Positions 9,701-19,628 are shown, counted from the first letter of the stretch. The stretch is 64,000 nt of DNA from Acidobacteriota bacterium (GCA_018268715.1 JAFDVZ010000012.1:1-64000); one strand, 5' to 3'. Program-made: numbers and translations. Notes: generated by a model from the letters alone, not told the origin.

Positions 9701-12700
9701 GGTCAACTTCGCCGCCACCGGCGGCAGCGGATCCTACATTTGGTCCGCCTCCGGTCTGCCCTCGGGCTTCTCCATGAGCAGCGGCGGTCTGCTGGCGGGC
9801 TCCAGCGCCACCTCTGGCGTTATCTCTTTTAATGTCACCGTCGGCGATTCGGTGGGCGCCTCCGTCACCCGTCCCTTCAGCTTCACGGTGAACGCCTCGC
9901 TCACCATCTCCACCACGTCCCCGTTGCCCACGGCCACCGTCGGCGTGCCCTACTCGGCCAACTTCACGGCCTCCGGCGGCAGCGGCGGATACATCTGGGG
10001 ATCCAACGGATTGCCGGCCTGGCTGTCGCTATCGGCCGCCGGATACCTGAGCGGAACTCCGCCCGCTTCCGGCCCCGTCACGTTCCCGGTCACCGTCACC
10101 GACACGGCGAATAACACGGTAACGCTGCCGTTCACGCTGCCCGTGAACCCGGCGCTCTCCATCACGACTCCGGCTACGCTGCCCGCCGCCACGGTGGGCG
10201 TCGCCTACTCGCTCCCCCTGGCCGCTGCCGGCGGATCCGGCGACTACTCCTGGACCGCCACCGGTCTGCCCTCCTGGCTGTCCCTCTCGACGGCCGGCGT
10301 GCTGTCGGGCATCGCCCCGGCGCCGACCTCGTTCCAGTTCACCGCCACCGTGTCGGACGGCTCGAATACGGCCAATCGCCAGTTCGTGTTCACCGCCCTG
10401 GCCACGCTCGCCATCACGACGGCCCCGGCGCTTCCGCCCGCTTCCGTCGGAACGGCGTACTCCCAGTTGCTTGCGGCCACCGGAGGTTCGGGCGTCTACT
10501 CCTGGAGCGCCACGGGTCTGCCCACCTGGCTCGCGCTCGCCTCCAACGGAACGCTGTCGGGCGTGCCGCCCTCGCAGGGCACGGTGAACTTCACCGCCAC
10601 GGTCATCGACACGGCCAGTCACTCGGCCACGCAGCAGTTCTCGCTGGCGGTCTACGGCGCCATCTCCATCCTGACCACCAGCCCGTTGCCGCCCGCCACG
10701 GTGAACACCGCCTACTCGGCCCAGTTCGCCGCCGCCGGCGGATCGGGCGCCTACACCTGGACCGCCTCGGGTCTGCCTGCCTGGCTGTCGCTGTCGACGG
10801 CCGGCGCGCTCGCCGGAACCCCGCCCTCCACGGGCACGGTGAACTTCTCCGTCACGGTCTCCGACACGGCCAGCCACACCGTTACCCAACAGTTCTCCCT
10901 GGTGGTCTACTCGACCCTGTCGATTTCCACTGCCAGCCCGCTTGTCCCCGCCACCGTGGGCAGCGCGTACTCGGCCCAATTCGCCGCCGCCGGCGGATCG
11001 GGTTCCTATAGTTGGAGCGCTTCGGGTCTGCCTGCCTGGCTGTCCCTCTCGACGGCGGGCGTGCTCGCCGGAACCCCGCCCAGCGCGGGCACGGTGAACT
11101 TCGCCGTCACCGTCACCGACACGGCCAGCCACACGGCCACCGCGCAGTTCTCCCTGGTGGTGAACGGAGCCCTGTCGATCTCCACGCCCACCCCGCTCTC
11201 CCCGGCCACGGTGGCAAGCGCCTACACGGCCCAGTTCGCGGCCGCCGGCGGATCCGGCGCTTACAGTTGGACGGCCACGGGTCTGCCCGCCTGGCTGACT
11301 CTCTCGACGGCGGGCGTGCTTGCCGGAACCCCGCCCAGCGCGGGCACGGTGAACTTCGCCGTCACCGTCACCGACACCGCCAGCCACACGGCTACGAAGC
11401 AATTCTCCGTCGTCGTGTACTCGACGCTGTCGTTCTCCACTCCAAGCCCGCTTCCGGCCGGCGCCATCAACACGGCTTACTCGACGCAATTCGCGGCCGC
11501 CGGCGGCTCCGGCTCCTACAGTTGGGCCGGCATCGGTCTGCCCTCCTGGTTGACCCTGTCCACCGCGGGCGTCCTTACCGGAACGCCGCCCAGCGCGGGT
11601 ACGGTGAACTTCTATGTCACCGTCAGCGACACAGCCAGCCACTCGGCGACGCAGCAATACTCGCTCGTGGTGTACAGCGCCCTGTCCATCTCCACCACCA
11701 GCCCGCTGCCCACCGCCACGGTCGGCAGCGCCTACTCGACGCAGTTCGCCGCCGCCGGCGGATCCGGCGCCTATACCTGGACGGCCACGGGGCTGCCCTC
11801 CTGGCTGACCCTCTCGACGGCGGGCGTCCTTTCCGGAACCCCCACCTCCTCGGGCTCGGTCAGCTTCTCGGTCACGGTCACCGACACGGCCAGCCACACC
11901 GCCACCGGGCAGTTCGCGCTGGTGCTGTACGCGCCGCTGTCGATTACCACCGCCAGCCCGCTGACGCCCGCCACGGTGGCCAGCGCCTACTCGGCGCAGT
12001 TCGCGGCCACCGGCGGAACCGGCACTTACAGTTGGTCGGCCACCGGTCTGCCCTCCTGGCTCTCGCTATCGACTGGCGGCGTGCTGACCGGGACCCCCAC
12101 TGCCTCGGGCACGGTCAACTTCTCCGTCACGGTTACCGACAAGGCCGATTACACCGCCACCCGCCAATACTCCCTGGTCGTGTACTCGGCGCTGTCCATC
12201 TCCACCGCCAGCCCGCTTGCTTCCGCCACCGTGGGCAGCGCCTACTCGGCCCAGTTCGCGGCCGCCGGCGGATCGGGCTCCTATAGTTGGACCGCCACGG
12301 GTCTGCCCTCCTGGCTGACTCTATCGACGGCCGGCGTGCTCTCGGGAACCCCCACCGCCACCGGCTCGGCCAACTTCACCGTCACGGTAGCCGACACGGC
12401 CAGCCACACGGCCACCGCGCAGTTCTCCGTCGCCGTGTACTCGGCGCTGTCCATCTCCACCGCCACTCCGCTCACTCCGGCCATCGTCAACGGCGCCTAT
12501 TCGACGCAGTTCGCCGCCGCCGGCGGATCGGGCTCCTACAGTTGGACCGCCACCGGTCTGCCCTCGTGGCTCGCGCTTTCGACGGCCGGCGCGCTGTCGG
12601 GAACCCCCATCACGTCGGGTTCGGTCAGCTTCAGCGTCACCGTCACCGACACGGCCAGCCACACCGCCACGCGGCAGTTCTCCCTCACCGTGTACCCGGC

Positions 12701-15700
12701 GATGGCCATCACCACCGCGAGCCCCCTGCCGGTCGCCTTGGTGAACACCGCCTACTCGGCGCAATTCGCCGCCATCGGCGGATCGGGGACGTATAGCTGG
12801 AGCGGGACGAACCTGCCTTCCTGGCTCCACCTCGCCGCCTCCGGCGCGCTCACCGGAACCCCCACCACCGCCGCCGTCTTCACCTTTGGAGTCACCGCGT
12901 CGGATGGCTCGGGCAACACCTCCACCCGCCAGTTCACGCTGAGCGTCGATCAGCCCGTGGTCATCACCACCACCGCGCTGCCCAACGCGCAGGTGAGCTT
13001 CGGCTTCACGTATACGCTGGGCGCTTCCGGCGGCAACGGCCAGTTCACCTGGTCGGCCAGCGGTCTGCCCTCCTGGCTGGGCCTCGCCTCGAGCGGCGTG
13101 CTCTCGGGCGTTGCGCCCTCCGCCGGCCAGTATCCGTTCACCGCCACGGTCACCGATTCCTACGGCGTCTCGGCCAGCCGCCAGTTCAGCCTCACCGCGG
13201 TGGGCTCCACCACGCCGCTGGCCATCTCCTCGGCCGGCGTTTCCAACTGCGTGGTGAATCAGCCTTGCACCGGTCTGCTCTCGGCCACCGGCGGCACGCC
13301 GCCCTACACCTTCTCCCTGGCGCTCACTTCCGGGCCCGGACCCTTCACCGTCGATAGCACCGGAGCGATTTCGGGAACGCCCACCAGCGCCGGCTCCTTC
13401 TCGGTCACCGCCGTGGTCACCGATTCGGCCGGCGGCTCGGCGAGCCGCAGCTTCACCATCGTCGTCGCGGGCGGCATCACTCCCGCCGCCGGCGGCGGAC
13501 TCCCGCCCGGCTTCGTCGGAACCTCCTACTCGGCGGCGCTCATCGCCAGCGGCGGCAACGGGACCTATTCCTGGAGCCTCGCCTCCGGCGCCCTCCCGCC
13601 GGGCTTGCAGATGAGCCCCTCGGGCTCCATCACCGGCACGCCCACCGTCGCCGGCGTCTACAACTTCTCGCTCACCGCCTCGAGCGCCGGGCTCACCAGC
13701 GTTCCCACGGCCTATTCGATCACCATCGCGCCTCCGTCTTCGCTGGCCGTCACCAGCCCGCTGCAACTGCCCGACGGGACGCTGAACTCGACCTATTCGT
13801 TTGTGCTGACGGCCGCCGGCGGCACGGGCGGCTATCGTTGGTCCATCACCGGATCGCTGCCGGCGGGCTTGACCGCCGATGTCAGCGGCCTGATCAGCGG
13901 CGTGCCGACCTCCGCGCGGACCGCGAGCTTCACCGCCACCGTCACCGATTCTTCGGGCGCTTCCGCCACCGCGCCCTTCCTGCTGACCATCAACGATCCG
14001 GCCCTGGTGTCGCTGTTGACCACATCGCCCCTGCCCGATGGCGTGGTCGGCCGTGTCTACGACGCCGGCGTCGGCGTCAGCGGTGGAACCCCGCCCTATG
14101 TCTGGACCATCGCCCAGGGCTCCATCCCCGACGGCGTCACCTTCGACAGCACCAACGGCACGTTCCACGGAACGCCCACCCGCAAGGCGGACTATCAGTT
14201 CACCATGACGGTCGTCGATAGCGGCGCCGCCTCATCCGCCGCGCAGCAGGGCTCTCCGGACGCGGTCGCGCCGCGCGCCACGGCCACCCGCGACTACACC
14301 ATCCATGTGGCCAGCGCCAGCGATTTCCACGTCTCCACGGAGTCCATCCCCGATGGCGCCATCGGCGTCAACTACTCCGCCAGCTTCAGCGTCGTCGGCG
14401 GTGTCGCGCCCTACCGGTGGCGGATCCTGCGGGGCGCCCTGCCCTCGGGTCTTGCTCTGGACCCCGGCGGCGTCCTCGCCGGCAATCCCACGCAGGCCGG
14501 CACGTATCCCTTCGTGATTCAGGCCACCGACAGCGCCAACGCCGTCGCCACCGCCGGCTTCACCCTGTCCATCGGCGGCTCTGGGCCGCCTCTCATCCGG
14601 ACCTCCAGTCTGCCCAACGGCTACCTCGGCCGCGTGTACGGGGCCACCGTCTCGGCCGCCGGCGGCGTGCAGCCTTACCGCTGGTCCATCAGCGGGCTCC
14701 CGGCCGGCGTCTCCTACGATGCCGCCACCGGCGCGGTCTCTGGAACACCCACCGCCGCCGGCCTCTTCACGGTCAGCGCGCAGGTCACCGACGCCAAATC
14801 CACCAGCGCCTCGCGCACCTTCAGCATGGCCGTTCTCAAGCCGGTGCTGAAGTTGACCGGCGGCAAGCTTCCCAACGCCGCCGTCGGCGTCGCCTACTCC
14901 TACGAAATCGGCGTCTCCGATGGGACTCCGCCCTACTCGTTCTCGTTGAGCGCCGGCCAGTTGTCGGCCGGATTCTCGATCGACGGCGATACCGGGCTCA
15001 TCCACGGCGTGGCCACCCAGACCGGCGCCTTCCAGTTCACCGTCGCCGTCACCGACGGCGCCTTTGAATACGGTGAGGCGAACTACACGCTCACCGTCGT
15101 CCGCGCCCTGCCGGTCATCTCCGGTCCGTCGTCGCTGACGTCGGTTGTGGGCGCGCCGGTCTCGGCCCAGTTCTCGGCCTCGCAGGGTTCGGCGCCCTAT
15201 ACGTTTTCCATCGGAGGGGGTTCTCTGCCCCCGGGCGTCACACTCGATGCGGGCGGCTCGCTCACCGGCGCCGCCACCGCCGCCGGTTCGTATTCGTTCT
15301 CGGTTCAGGTGACTGATTCCACCGGAGCCCAGGCCCAGGTCGCCGTCACCTTCATCGTCACGCGCACGCCGCTGACTATCGTTGGCGTGACGCTGCCGGC
15401 CGGAACCGCCGCCATCGGCTATGACCAGACCTTTACGGTGCAGGGCGCCCAGGGCGCGGTCACTTGGTCGATCTCGGGCGGCAGTCTGCCGCCGGGCCTC
15501 ACGCTATCCTCGGCCGGCCGCCTCACCGGCGCGCCCACCCAGGCCGGCAGCTACACCTTCACCGTCCGCGCCGCCGACGCCAGCGGCGCCATCGCCACGC
15601 AGAACTTCACGCTGACCGTCGCCGGCCCCCTGCCGTTGCCGGCCGTCACCATCAGCGGCCTGCCCGCTACGGTGAACCCGGGCGATCAGCCGACGGTTCA

Positions 15701-16304
15701 AATCGACCTCGCCTCCGGCTATCCGCAGGCGTTGACGGTCACCGCCACCCTGCGCATCGCGCCGAACCTGGCCGACACGACGGACTTGATGTTCACCAAC
15801 GGCTCGCGCACCATCCAGGTGACCATCCCGGCCAACACCACCCGCTCCACGCTCCAGTTCCAGGCCGGAACCCTGCCCGGGACCATCCAGTTGGCCTTCG
15901 TGTTCCGCGCCGCCGGCGTCGACTTGACGCCCGCCGCCGGCCTCTCGGCGTCCACCCAGATGTCCGCCGGCCCGCCTGTCATCTCGACGGTGACCGCCAA
16001 GGCCGTTTCCGGCGGCTTCCAACTGGTGATCACAGGCGTCTCCACCACCCGCGACATGCGGACGGCGACCTACCAGTTTGTGGCCGCCAACGGCGCCACC
16101 ATCGGGACCACCAGCCTGTCGTCCGACGTCAGCGGCGTCTTCGCAACCTGGTTCCAGAGCTCGGATTCGTACAAAACCGGGTCACAGTTCTCGTTAACTG
16201 TACCGTTTTCGGTGACCGGAAATGTATCGGATATTGCGTCAATTCGAGTGGTTTTGGCCAATTCCGTGGGCAGTTCAGCGCCCGCAACGGCGTCGATACA
16301 GTAG
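3732..16304 (+). CDS. Giant secreted protein: two beta-propeller blocks plus tandem putative Ig (He_PIG-type) domains
   Basis: 4190 residues. GTG start followed by a signal peptide (about 1-22, SLILLAAAILAALPSSA). Residues about 24-605 are Kelch/galactose-oxidase-like repeats, each with the pattern AYD...VVLFGG...DTWVWDG..WTQ.SP. About 610-968 are Ig-like domains, about 969-1270 a second Kelch-like block, about 1271-3965 an unbroken run of some 30 Ig-like domains of about 85 residues (pattern SPLP.A.VG..YS..FAA.GGSG.Y.W...GLP.WL.LS..G.LSGTP). About 3966-4190 form a different beta-rich C-terminal domain. No LPXTG motif, membrane segment or autotransporter domain was seen, so it is probably secreted or surface-associated. 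Family knowledge suggests adhesion, matrix or polysaccharide binding. It is convergent with the HtrA-like gene, 2 bp between stops. Confidence 0.85.
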   Translation: MSARKSLILLAAAILAALPSSAETWTQRSPASAPAVRQLAAVAYDPIRRQVVLFGGAGSGTTKYGDTWVWNGSTWTQRSPSSSPSARAGAKMVWHSGLGKIVLFGGQSNSAYLNDTWVWDGTNWTQQSPYTAPPGRTYHTMAYDPLHDKVVVYGGAPSLGDTWLWDGFNWAQASPSTSPPVLWQSAAIWDPYRQGVILWGGFRGDTLSMTQATWLWDGSNWTQLGTAHSPPASWGHSFAYDDQRGMGVLFGLYPSIDPNNYTWLWNGVDWKQAVTSSAPTTRYTAAMAYDAAHSQQVLFGGVDSTAHILGDTWTESLEFTETALSLYSPGLGGPSIRTGAAVGNDPGGRVMLFGGVDSTNTVLNDTWMWIDNQWSFFNLSTSPPARRNAAMALDTAHDRTVLFGGNSSATGTTRLGDTWLWSGYGWAQQTTSSAPSARTSPAMAFDAQNGVTVLFGGNTASGDSAETWTWSGSAWTLRSPSASPSARSGAGMAYDAARREVVLFGGGSTNQTWVWNGTTWTQKSPPASPPAFSHVSLAYDSRHGRVILLGSNNGANSATWYWDGTTWTNLGSQVTQTAQTVNPIGSVNGTTLAMAVPNGSTTRLGTWLIAAPTVATPMLGQAYPGQPYSYTIPVTGGVGPYLFFQDGSPYTLTSFGLSLNPTTGQITGTNYATSGQAIPIGITISDAQGLQSDITFTLPIVSGPVVVSPATLPDANAAAPYSVQLSASGGVGPYAFSVGSLPPGLTINSGNQITGLCTASGPVSITVTDAQTPIAGTTTLAGTINCNPAPVIIDGSPLPGGVPNTPYSYQFSTNATANPPGAAPYTWTLTPGTLPSGFTLNGSGQLTGTATSTGSYSFSVRFTDRWGATTTKSFSVTFAYPLSITTTQLPAGLVNKVYPSGVSIVANGGFAPYGYSATGLPPGLSVNPSTGAIAGTPTTAGAYTPSFTVIDSTQATVNVTLGINVTASPLYADWTLLNPATSPYGVVDYGYAFDAARAQVVLFGGNYFGDGDSGDTWTWNGATWTHQSPVNSPSGRNDTAMTYDAARSQVVLFSGGVFSSTGEADTWVWDGSNWTQKFPAASPSARHSAAIAYDAAHQQVVLFGGFRGESFLGDTWVWDGANWTQKSPSTSPAARAGARMVYDSARGQIVLFGGDGGSLLADTWVWDGSNWTQKSPANSPSGRSGYAMSFDSVRNQVVLFGGTDYYNPVNDTWVWDGSNWTSVTTSHTPSARSYMQMVFDSVRRQTVLFGGLGSSYDLHSDTWVFGGPWVSTTTLPTGLIGVPYSASISVTGGTSPFSFTQDGTPQSLPNGLTLNPTTGAITGTPAAAGVFNVGISIVDHNNLGIDPTFSLTIGSALALAPATLPDATMGASYSVQMIPSGGVGATHLVLVSGLPPGMSFNSGNFITGSCTGQSATGVSFTVTDSATPPNTATFGPLALHCNPAPQITNPTVLPNGTPNVAYSVQFLTNAIYDAPGAAPFTWTLVTPNTLPSGFGLSATGLLTGTPTAAGSSNFSITFTDRWGATTTKAFQVSFISTLAISTSSLPSGTAGVAYPSGVAIAATGGTPAYNFSATGLPTGLVVNPTTGALTGTPTQTGSFNPTFTVTDQTAQSVNRQIPIVIAAGAPIVITSPQSLPNGAIGQVYAYTVQWTGGVAPFTVTPAGLPAWLAVNNSGQLTGTPPAGGAYTFSLAVTDAQTPTANSASRTFTIWVNPPSITTTSPLTAAIVGQPYSNTLAATGGQTPYAWTTTTTLPSWLTLSSAGVLSGTPPVGAPAEVAFTAKVTDQQGLFATASLTLPINVPALAFSTSSPLPAATANAAYTTTVQAAGGVAPYTFSGTGLPAWLSIASDGTLTGTPPSAGPVTFTLAVADSASGSVTKLYTLPVNSALTIGNSPGPATVNAAYSFTFAASGGSGTYSWSAAGLPSWLSLSAAGVLSGTPPSAGSIPFTVTLTDPVSAASIQASFSLTVNAVLGILTTSPLPAGTVGAPYSVNFAATGGSGSYIWSASGLPSGFSMSSGGLLAGSSATSGVISFNVTVGDSVGASVTRPFSFTVNASLTISTTSPLPTATVGVPYSANFTASGGSGGYIWGSNGLPAWLSLSAAGYLSGTPPASGPVTFPVTVTDTANNTVTLPFTLPVNPALSITTPATLPAATVGVAYSLPLAAAGGSGDYSWTATGLPSWLSLSTAGVLSGIAPAPTSFQFTATVSDGSNTANRQFVFTALATLAITTAPALPPASVGTAYSQLLAATGGSGVYSWSATGLPTWLALASNGTLSGVPPSQGTVNFTATVIDTASHSATQQFSLAVYGAISILTTSPLPPATVNTAYSAQFAAAGGSGAYTWTASGLPAWLSLSTAGALAGTPPSTGTVNFSVTVSDTASHTVTQQFSLVVYSTLSISTASPLVPATVGSAYSAQFAAAGGSGSYSWSASGLPAWLSLSTAGVLAGTPPSAGTVNFAVTVTDTASHTATAQFSLVVNGALSISTPTPLSPATVASAYTAQFAAAGGSGAYSWTATGLPAWLTLSTAGVLAGTPPSAGTVNFAVTVTDTASHTATKQFSVVVYSTLSFSTPSPLPAGAINTAYSTQFAAAGGSGSYSWAGIGLPSWLTLSTAGVLTGTPPSAGTVNFYVTVSDTASHSATQQYSLVVYSALSISTTSPLPTATVGSAYSTQFAAAGGSGAYTWTATGLPSWLTLSTAGVLSGTPTSSGSVSFSVTVTDTASHTATGQFALVLYAPLSITTASPLTPATVASAYSAQFAATGGTGTYSWSATGLPSWLSLSTGGVLTGTPTASGTVNFSVTVTDKADYTATRQYSLVVYSALSISTASPLASATVGSAYSAQFAAAGGSGSYSWTATGLPSWLTLSTAGVLSGTPTATGSANFTVTVADTASHTATAQFSVAVYSALSISTATPLTPAIVNGAYSTQFAAAGGSGSYSWTATGLPSWLALSTAGALSGTPITSGSVSFSVTVTDTASHTATRQFSLTVYPAMAITTASPLPVALVNTAYSAQFAAIGGSGTYSWSGTNLPSWLHLAASGALTGTPTTAAVFTFGVTASDGSGNTSTRQFTLSVDQPVVITTTALPNAQVSFGFTYTLGASGGNGQFTWSASGLPSWLGLASSGVLSGVAPSAGQYPFTATVTDSYGVSASRQFSLTAVGSTTPLAISSAGVSNCVVNQPCTGLLSATGGTPPYTFSLALTSGPGPFTVDSTGAISGTPTSAGSFSVTAVVTDSAGGSASRSFTIVVAGGITPAAGGGLPPGFVGTSYSAALIASGGNGTYSWSLASGALPPGLQMSPSGSITGTPTVAGVYNFSLTASSAGLTSVPTAYSITIAPPSSLAVTSPLQLPDGTLNSTYSFVLTAAGGTGGYRWSITGSLPAGLTADVSGLISGVPTSARTASFTATVTDSSGASATAPFLLTINDPALVSLLTTSPLPDGVVGRVYDAGVGVSGGTPPYVWTIAQGSIPDGVTFDSTNGTFHGTPTRKADYQFTMTVVDSGAASSAAQQGSPDAVAPRATATRDYTIHVASASDFHVSTESIPDGAIGVNYSASFSVVGGVAPYRWRILRGALPSGLALDPGGVLAGNPTQAGTYPFVIQATDSANAVATAGFTLSIGGSGPPLIRTSSLPNGYLGRVYGATVSAAGGVQPYRWSISGLPAGVSYDAATGAVSGTPTAAGLFTVSAQVTDAKSTSASRTFSMAVLKPVLKLTGGKLPNAAVGVAYSYEIGVSDGTPPYSFSLSAGQLSAGFSIDGDTGLIHGVATQTGAFQFTVAVTDGAFEYGEANYTLTVVRALPVISGPSSLTSVVGAPVSAQFSASQGSAPYTFSIGGGSLPPGVTLDAGGSLTGAATAAGSYSFSVQVTDSTGAQAQVAVTFIVTRTPLTIVGVTLPAGTAAIGYDQTFTVQGAQGAVTWSISGGSLPPGLTLSSAGRLTGAPTQAGSYTFTVRAADASGAIATQNFTLTVAGPLPLPAVTISGLPATVNPGDQPTVQIDLASGYPQALTVTATLRIAPNLADTTDLMFTNGSRTIQVTIPANTTRSTLQFQAGTLPGTIQLAFVFRAAGVDLTPAAGLSASTQMSAGPPVISTVTAKAVSGGFQLVITGVSTTRDMRTATYQFVAANGATIGTTSLSSDVSGVFATWFQSSDSYKTGSQFSLTVPFSVTGNVSDIASIRVVLANSVGSSAPATASIQ
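10407..12956 (+). repeat. Ten tandem coding repeats of exactly 255 bp
   Basis: Equivalent positions (the L/A-S/A-I-T/S strand of each Ig-like unit) fall at 10407, 10662, 10917, 11172, 11427, 11682, 11937, 12192, 12447, 12702 and 12957. The spacing is 255 bp throughout, so ten units encode residues 2226-3075 (10 x 85). Nucleotide similarity between units is high, including long shared stretches around the GLP.WL and TDTASHTAT segments. Flanking units deviate (252 bp before, about 261 bp after). This looks like recent amplification or gene conversion within one gene. Confidence 0.9.
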
Positions 16305-16306
16305 TT

Positions 16307-17710
<1,404 letters not shown>

Positions 17711-17877
17711 GATCGACGCCGGCCGAATTCCGGCAGTTACGAGGGCGTTGGCCGTAAACCACCAGCGGCGGTTGAATCCGGCCGGAAACCGGGGCGGGCG
17801 GCGTGGCAAACCAATCAGATACGGCGATGGACGGCATGGCGCCCGGATTGCAACTGGTCGGGTGGAAGGTTTGACCC

Positions 17878-18933
17878 ATGAGCAACGCTTCAACTTCTCT
17901 TCGATTCCCGGCCCTGGTGGCTTTCGCGGCGCTCGGCGCGCTGGGATTCGCCCAGGAACCGCAGTCGTCAACCGCCGGCGGATGGCGCCGGGTGGCTGAT
18001 GCGCCGCAAACCACCGCCCAAAGCCTGCCTTTGAGCGAGGATCAGGCGTCGGCGCCGGCCGCCGATCCGGGGTATCGTCCACTGGACGCCTACGGGCAGA
18101 GCCGGGGACCCGCTCCGGAGCAAACCGCGCCTCCGCAGGCTAACCAAGGTCCCGCGCCGCTGCCGCAATACCGCTACTCCGTGCCTCCGGAGTTGACGTT
18201 GCGGCCTGGCTCGTATGTGACAGTCCGGCTGGACCAGGCGCTTTCTTCCGATCGCAATCATGCGGGCGACGCGTTCTCCGCGACCCTGGTGAAGCCGCTG
18301 GTGGTGGACGGCGTTGTGGTGGCTGAACGGGGACAAACGCTCGGCGGACGCGTTGTGGAGGCTCAGAAGGCCGGCCGCGTGGAAGGCGTTTCGCGGCTGG
18401 CGGTGGAATTGATCGACCTGCCGCTGGTGGACGGGCAGCAGATTCCGCTGAAGACGCAGTTTGTGAGCCAGCGCGGCGACACGTCGCTGGGTCGTGACAC
18501 GGCGGCTGTGGGAGGCACGACGGCGCTGGGCGCGGCGGTGGGCGCGGCGGCGGGCGGCGGGTTCGGCGCGGGCATCGGCGCGGCTTCGGGCGCGGTGGTG
18601 GGCTTGATCGGCGTGCTGACCACGCGCGGCCATGCTTCAGTGATCTATCCGGAATCGGTGGTCACGTTCCGCGTGGAGGCGCCGGTTACGATTTCGACGA
18701 TGCACGCTCCGCAGGCGTTCCGGTTCGTCGATCCGCGCGACTATCAGCGGGCGGATTCGCTGCAACAGCGCGCGCAGACACAGCAACGTGTTGTGGCACC
18801 GGCTCCTTACTATTCGCCCTATTATTACGGCGGCTACTATCCGTATTATTGGGGATCCGGATATTACTGGGGACCTAGCGTCGGCTTCTACTACGGTCGC
18901 GGATACTGGGGCGGCCGCCGCTGGCATCGCTGA
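17878..18933 (+). CDS. Secreted envelope protein with glycine zipper and Tyr-rich tail
   Basis: 351 residues. Signal peptide about 1-25 (ALVAFAALGALGFAQ). A Pro/Gln-rich linker runs to about 105, then a beta domain about 108-195 (GSYVTVRLDQALSS...GDAFSATLVKPLVVDG...VVEAQKAGR) resembling the small beta domain of VirB10/TrbI-like proteins. A glycine zipper (about 212-245, repeated GAAVGAAAGG/GAGIGAASGA) may insert in a membrane. The C-terminus (about 300-351) is extremely rich in Tyr, Trp and Gly. GGAAGG lies 8 nt before the ATG. I do not know its function; the layout suggests an outer-membrane or surface structural protein. Confidence 0.65.
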   Translation: MSNASTSLRFPALVAFAALGALGFAQEPQSSTAGGWRRVADAPQTTAQSLPLSEDQASAPAADPGYRPLDAYGQSRGPAPEQTAPPQANQGPAPLPQYRYSVPPELTLRPGSYVTVRLDQALSSDRNHAGDAFSATLVKPLVVDGVVVAERGQTLGGRVVEAQKAGRVEGVSRLAVELIDLPLVDGQQIPLKTQFVSQRGDTSLGRDTAAVGGTTALGAAVGAAAGGGFGAGIGAASGAVVGLIGVLTTRGHASVIYPESVVTFRVEAPVTISTMHAPQAFRFVDPRDYQRADSLQQRAQTQQRVVAPAPYYSPYYYGGYYPYYWGSGYYWGPSVGFYYGRGYWGGRRWHR

Positions 18934-18960
18934 GCGGCACGATATTTCGAGGGTGAGAGA

Positions 18961-18985
18961 GACTCCGGCGGGTTCCGCCGGAGTC
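18961..18985. terminator. Hairpin terminator between convergent genes
   Basis: A perfect 11-bp stem (18961-18971 with 18975-18985) and a GTT loop lie between the stop of the envelope gene (18933) and the stop of infC (18992). The T-run after it on the plus strand is poor (TTCGTGTTATT), so it may act in both directions mainly through stem strength. Confidence 0.6.
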
Positions 18986-18991
18986 TTCGTG

Positions 18992-19624
18992 TTATTGCGG
19001 CCTGTTCGGGGCGGGCGGCGCCGCCGCGGGAGCCTGCCCTTCGGGCTTGCGCGGCTCCTTTTCCTTTTCCTTCTTCTGCGTTTCCGGCTTCACCGGGCTG
19101 ATGAGGACGTGCGCGTTGCGCCCTTCCAACTTCGGCTGACCTTCGATGCTGCCGTACTGCGTGAGGTCCTGAGCGAACCGGATGAGCAGTTTCTTCCCGA
19201 GGTCGGTGTGGGCGATCTCGCGTCCGCGAAACTGGACCACGGCTTTCACGCGGTTGCCTTCCTGAAGGAAGCGGATGGCGTGGTTCTTCTTGAAGCTGTA
19301 GTCGTGATCGTCGGTGTTCGGGCGGAACTTCAGCTCCTTCACCTGGATGACGTGTTGCTTCTTCTTGGCCTCATGCTGTTTCTTCTTCTGCTCGTACTGC
19401 CACTGGCCGTAATCCATCGCCTTGGCGACGGGAGGTTCGGCCGTGGGTGCGATCAGAATCAGATCGAGCCCTATCTCTTGAGCGCGGCGGACCGCTGCCG
19501 GGGTCGGCATGACCTCCACGGTACCGTCCGGAAAAACAGCCCGAACTTCGCGGGCACGGATGGCCTCGTTGACGTTTTCACGAATGCGGGGCCGGCGTGG
19601 GGGAAATCCTCTGGGTGGAATCAT
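18992..19624 (-). CDS. infC: Translation initiation factor IF-3
   Basis: 210 residues. IF-3 binds the 30S subunit, blocks 50S joining and checks the initiator tRNA and start codon. The N-domain is readable at about 12-85 (RIRENVNEAIRAREVR, then IGLDLILIAPTAEPPVAKAMDYGQWQYEQ) and the C-domain at about 90-180 (VKELKFRPNTDDHDYSFKK, then GREIAHTDLGKKLL). A Lys/Glu/Pro/Ala tail of about 30 residues is extra compared with E. coli. The first two codons are ATG ATT. ATT is the conserved, autoregulatory infC start in many bacteria, so initiation at 19621 rather than 19624 is possible. No rpmI or rplT follows; the next gene downstream is convergent and unrelated. Confidence 0.95.
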   Translation of the reverse strand: MIPPRGFPPRRPRIRENVNEAIRAREVRAVFPDGTVEVMPTPAAVRRAQEIGLDLILIAPTAEPPVAKAMDYGQWQYEQKKKQHEAKKKQHVIQVKELKFRPNTDDHDYSFKKNHAIRFLQEGNRVKAVVQFRGREIAHTDLGKKLLIRFAQDLTQYGSIEGQPKLEGRNAHVLISPVKPETQKKEKEKEPRKPEGQAPAAAPPAPNRPQ

Positions 19625-19628
19625 CGAG

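Noticed and set aside
10407-12956. CRISPR-like or satellite array
   Set aside because: The 255-bp units are continuous coding sequence in one frame with Ig-like protein repeats and no unique spacers.
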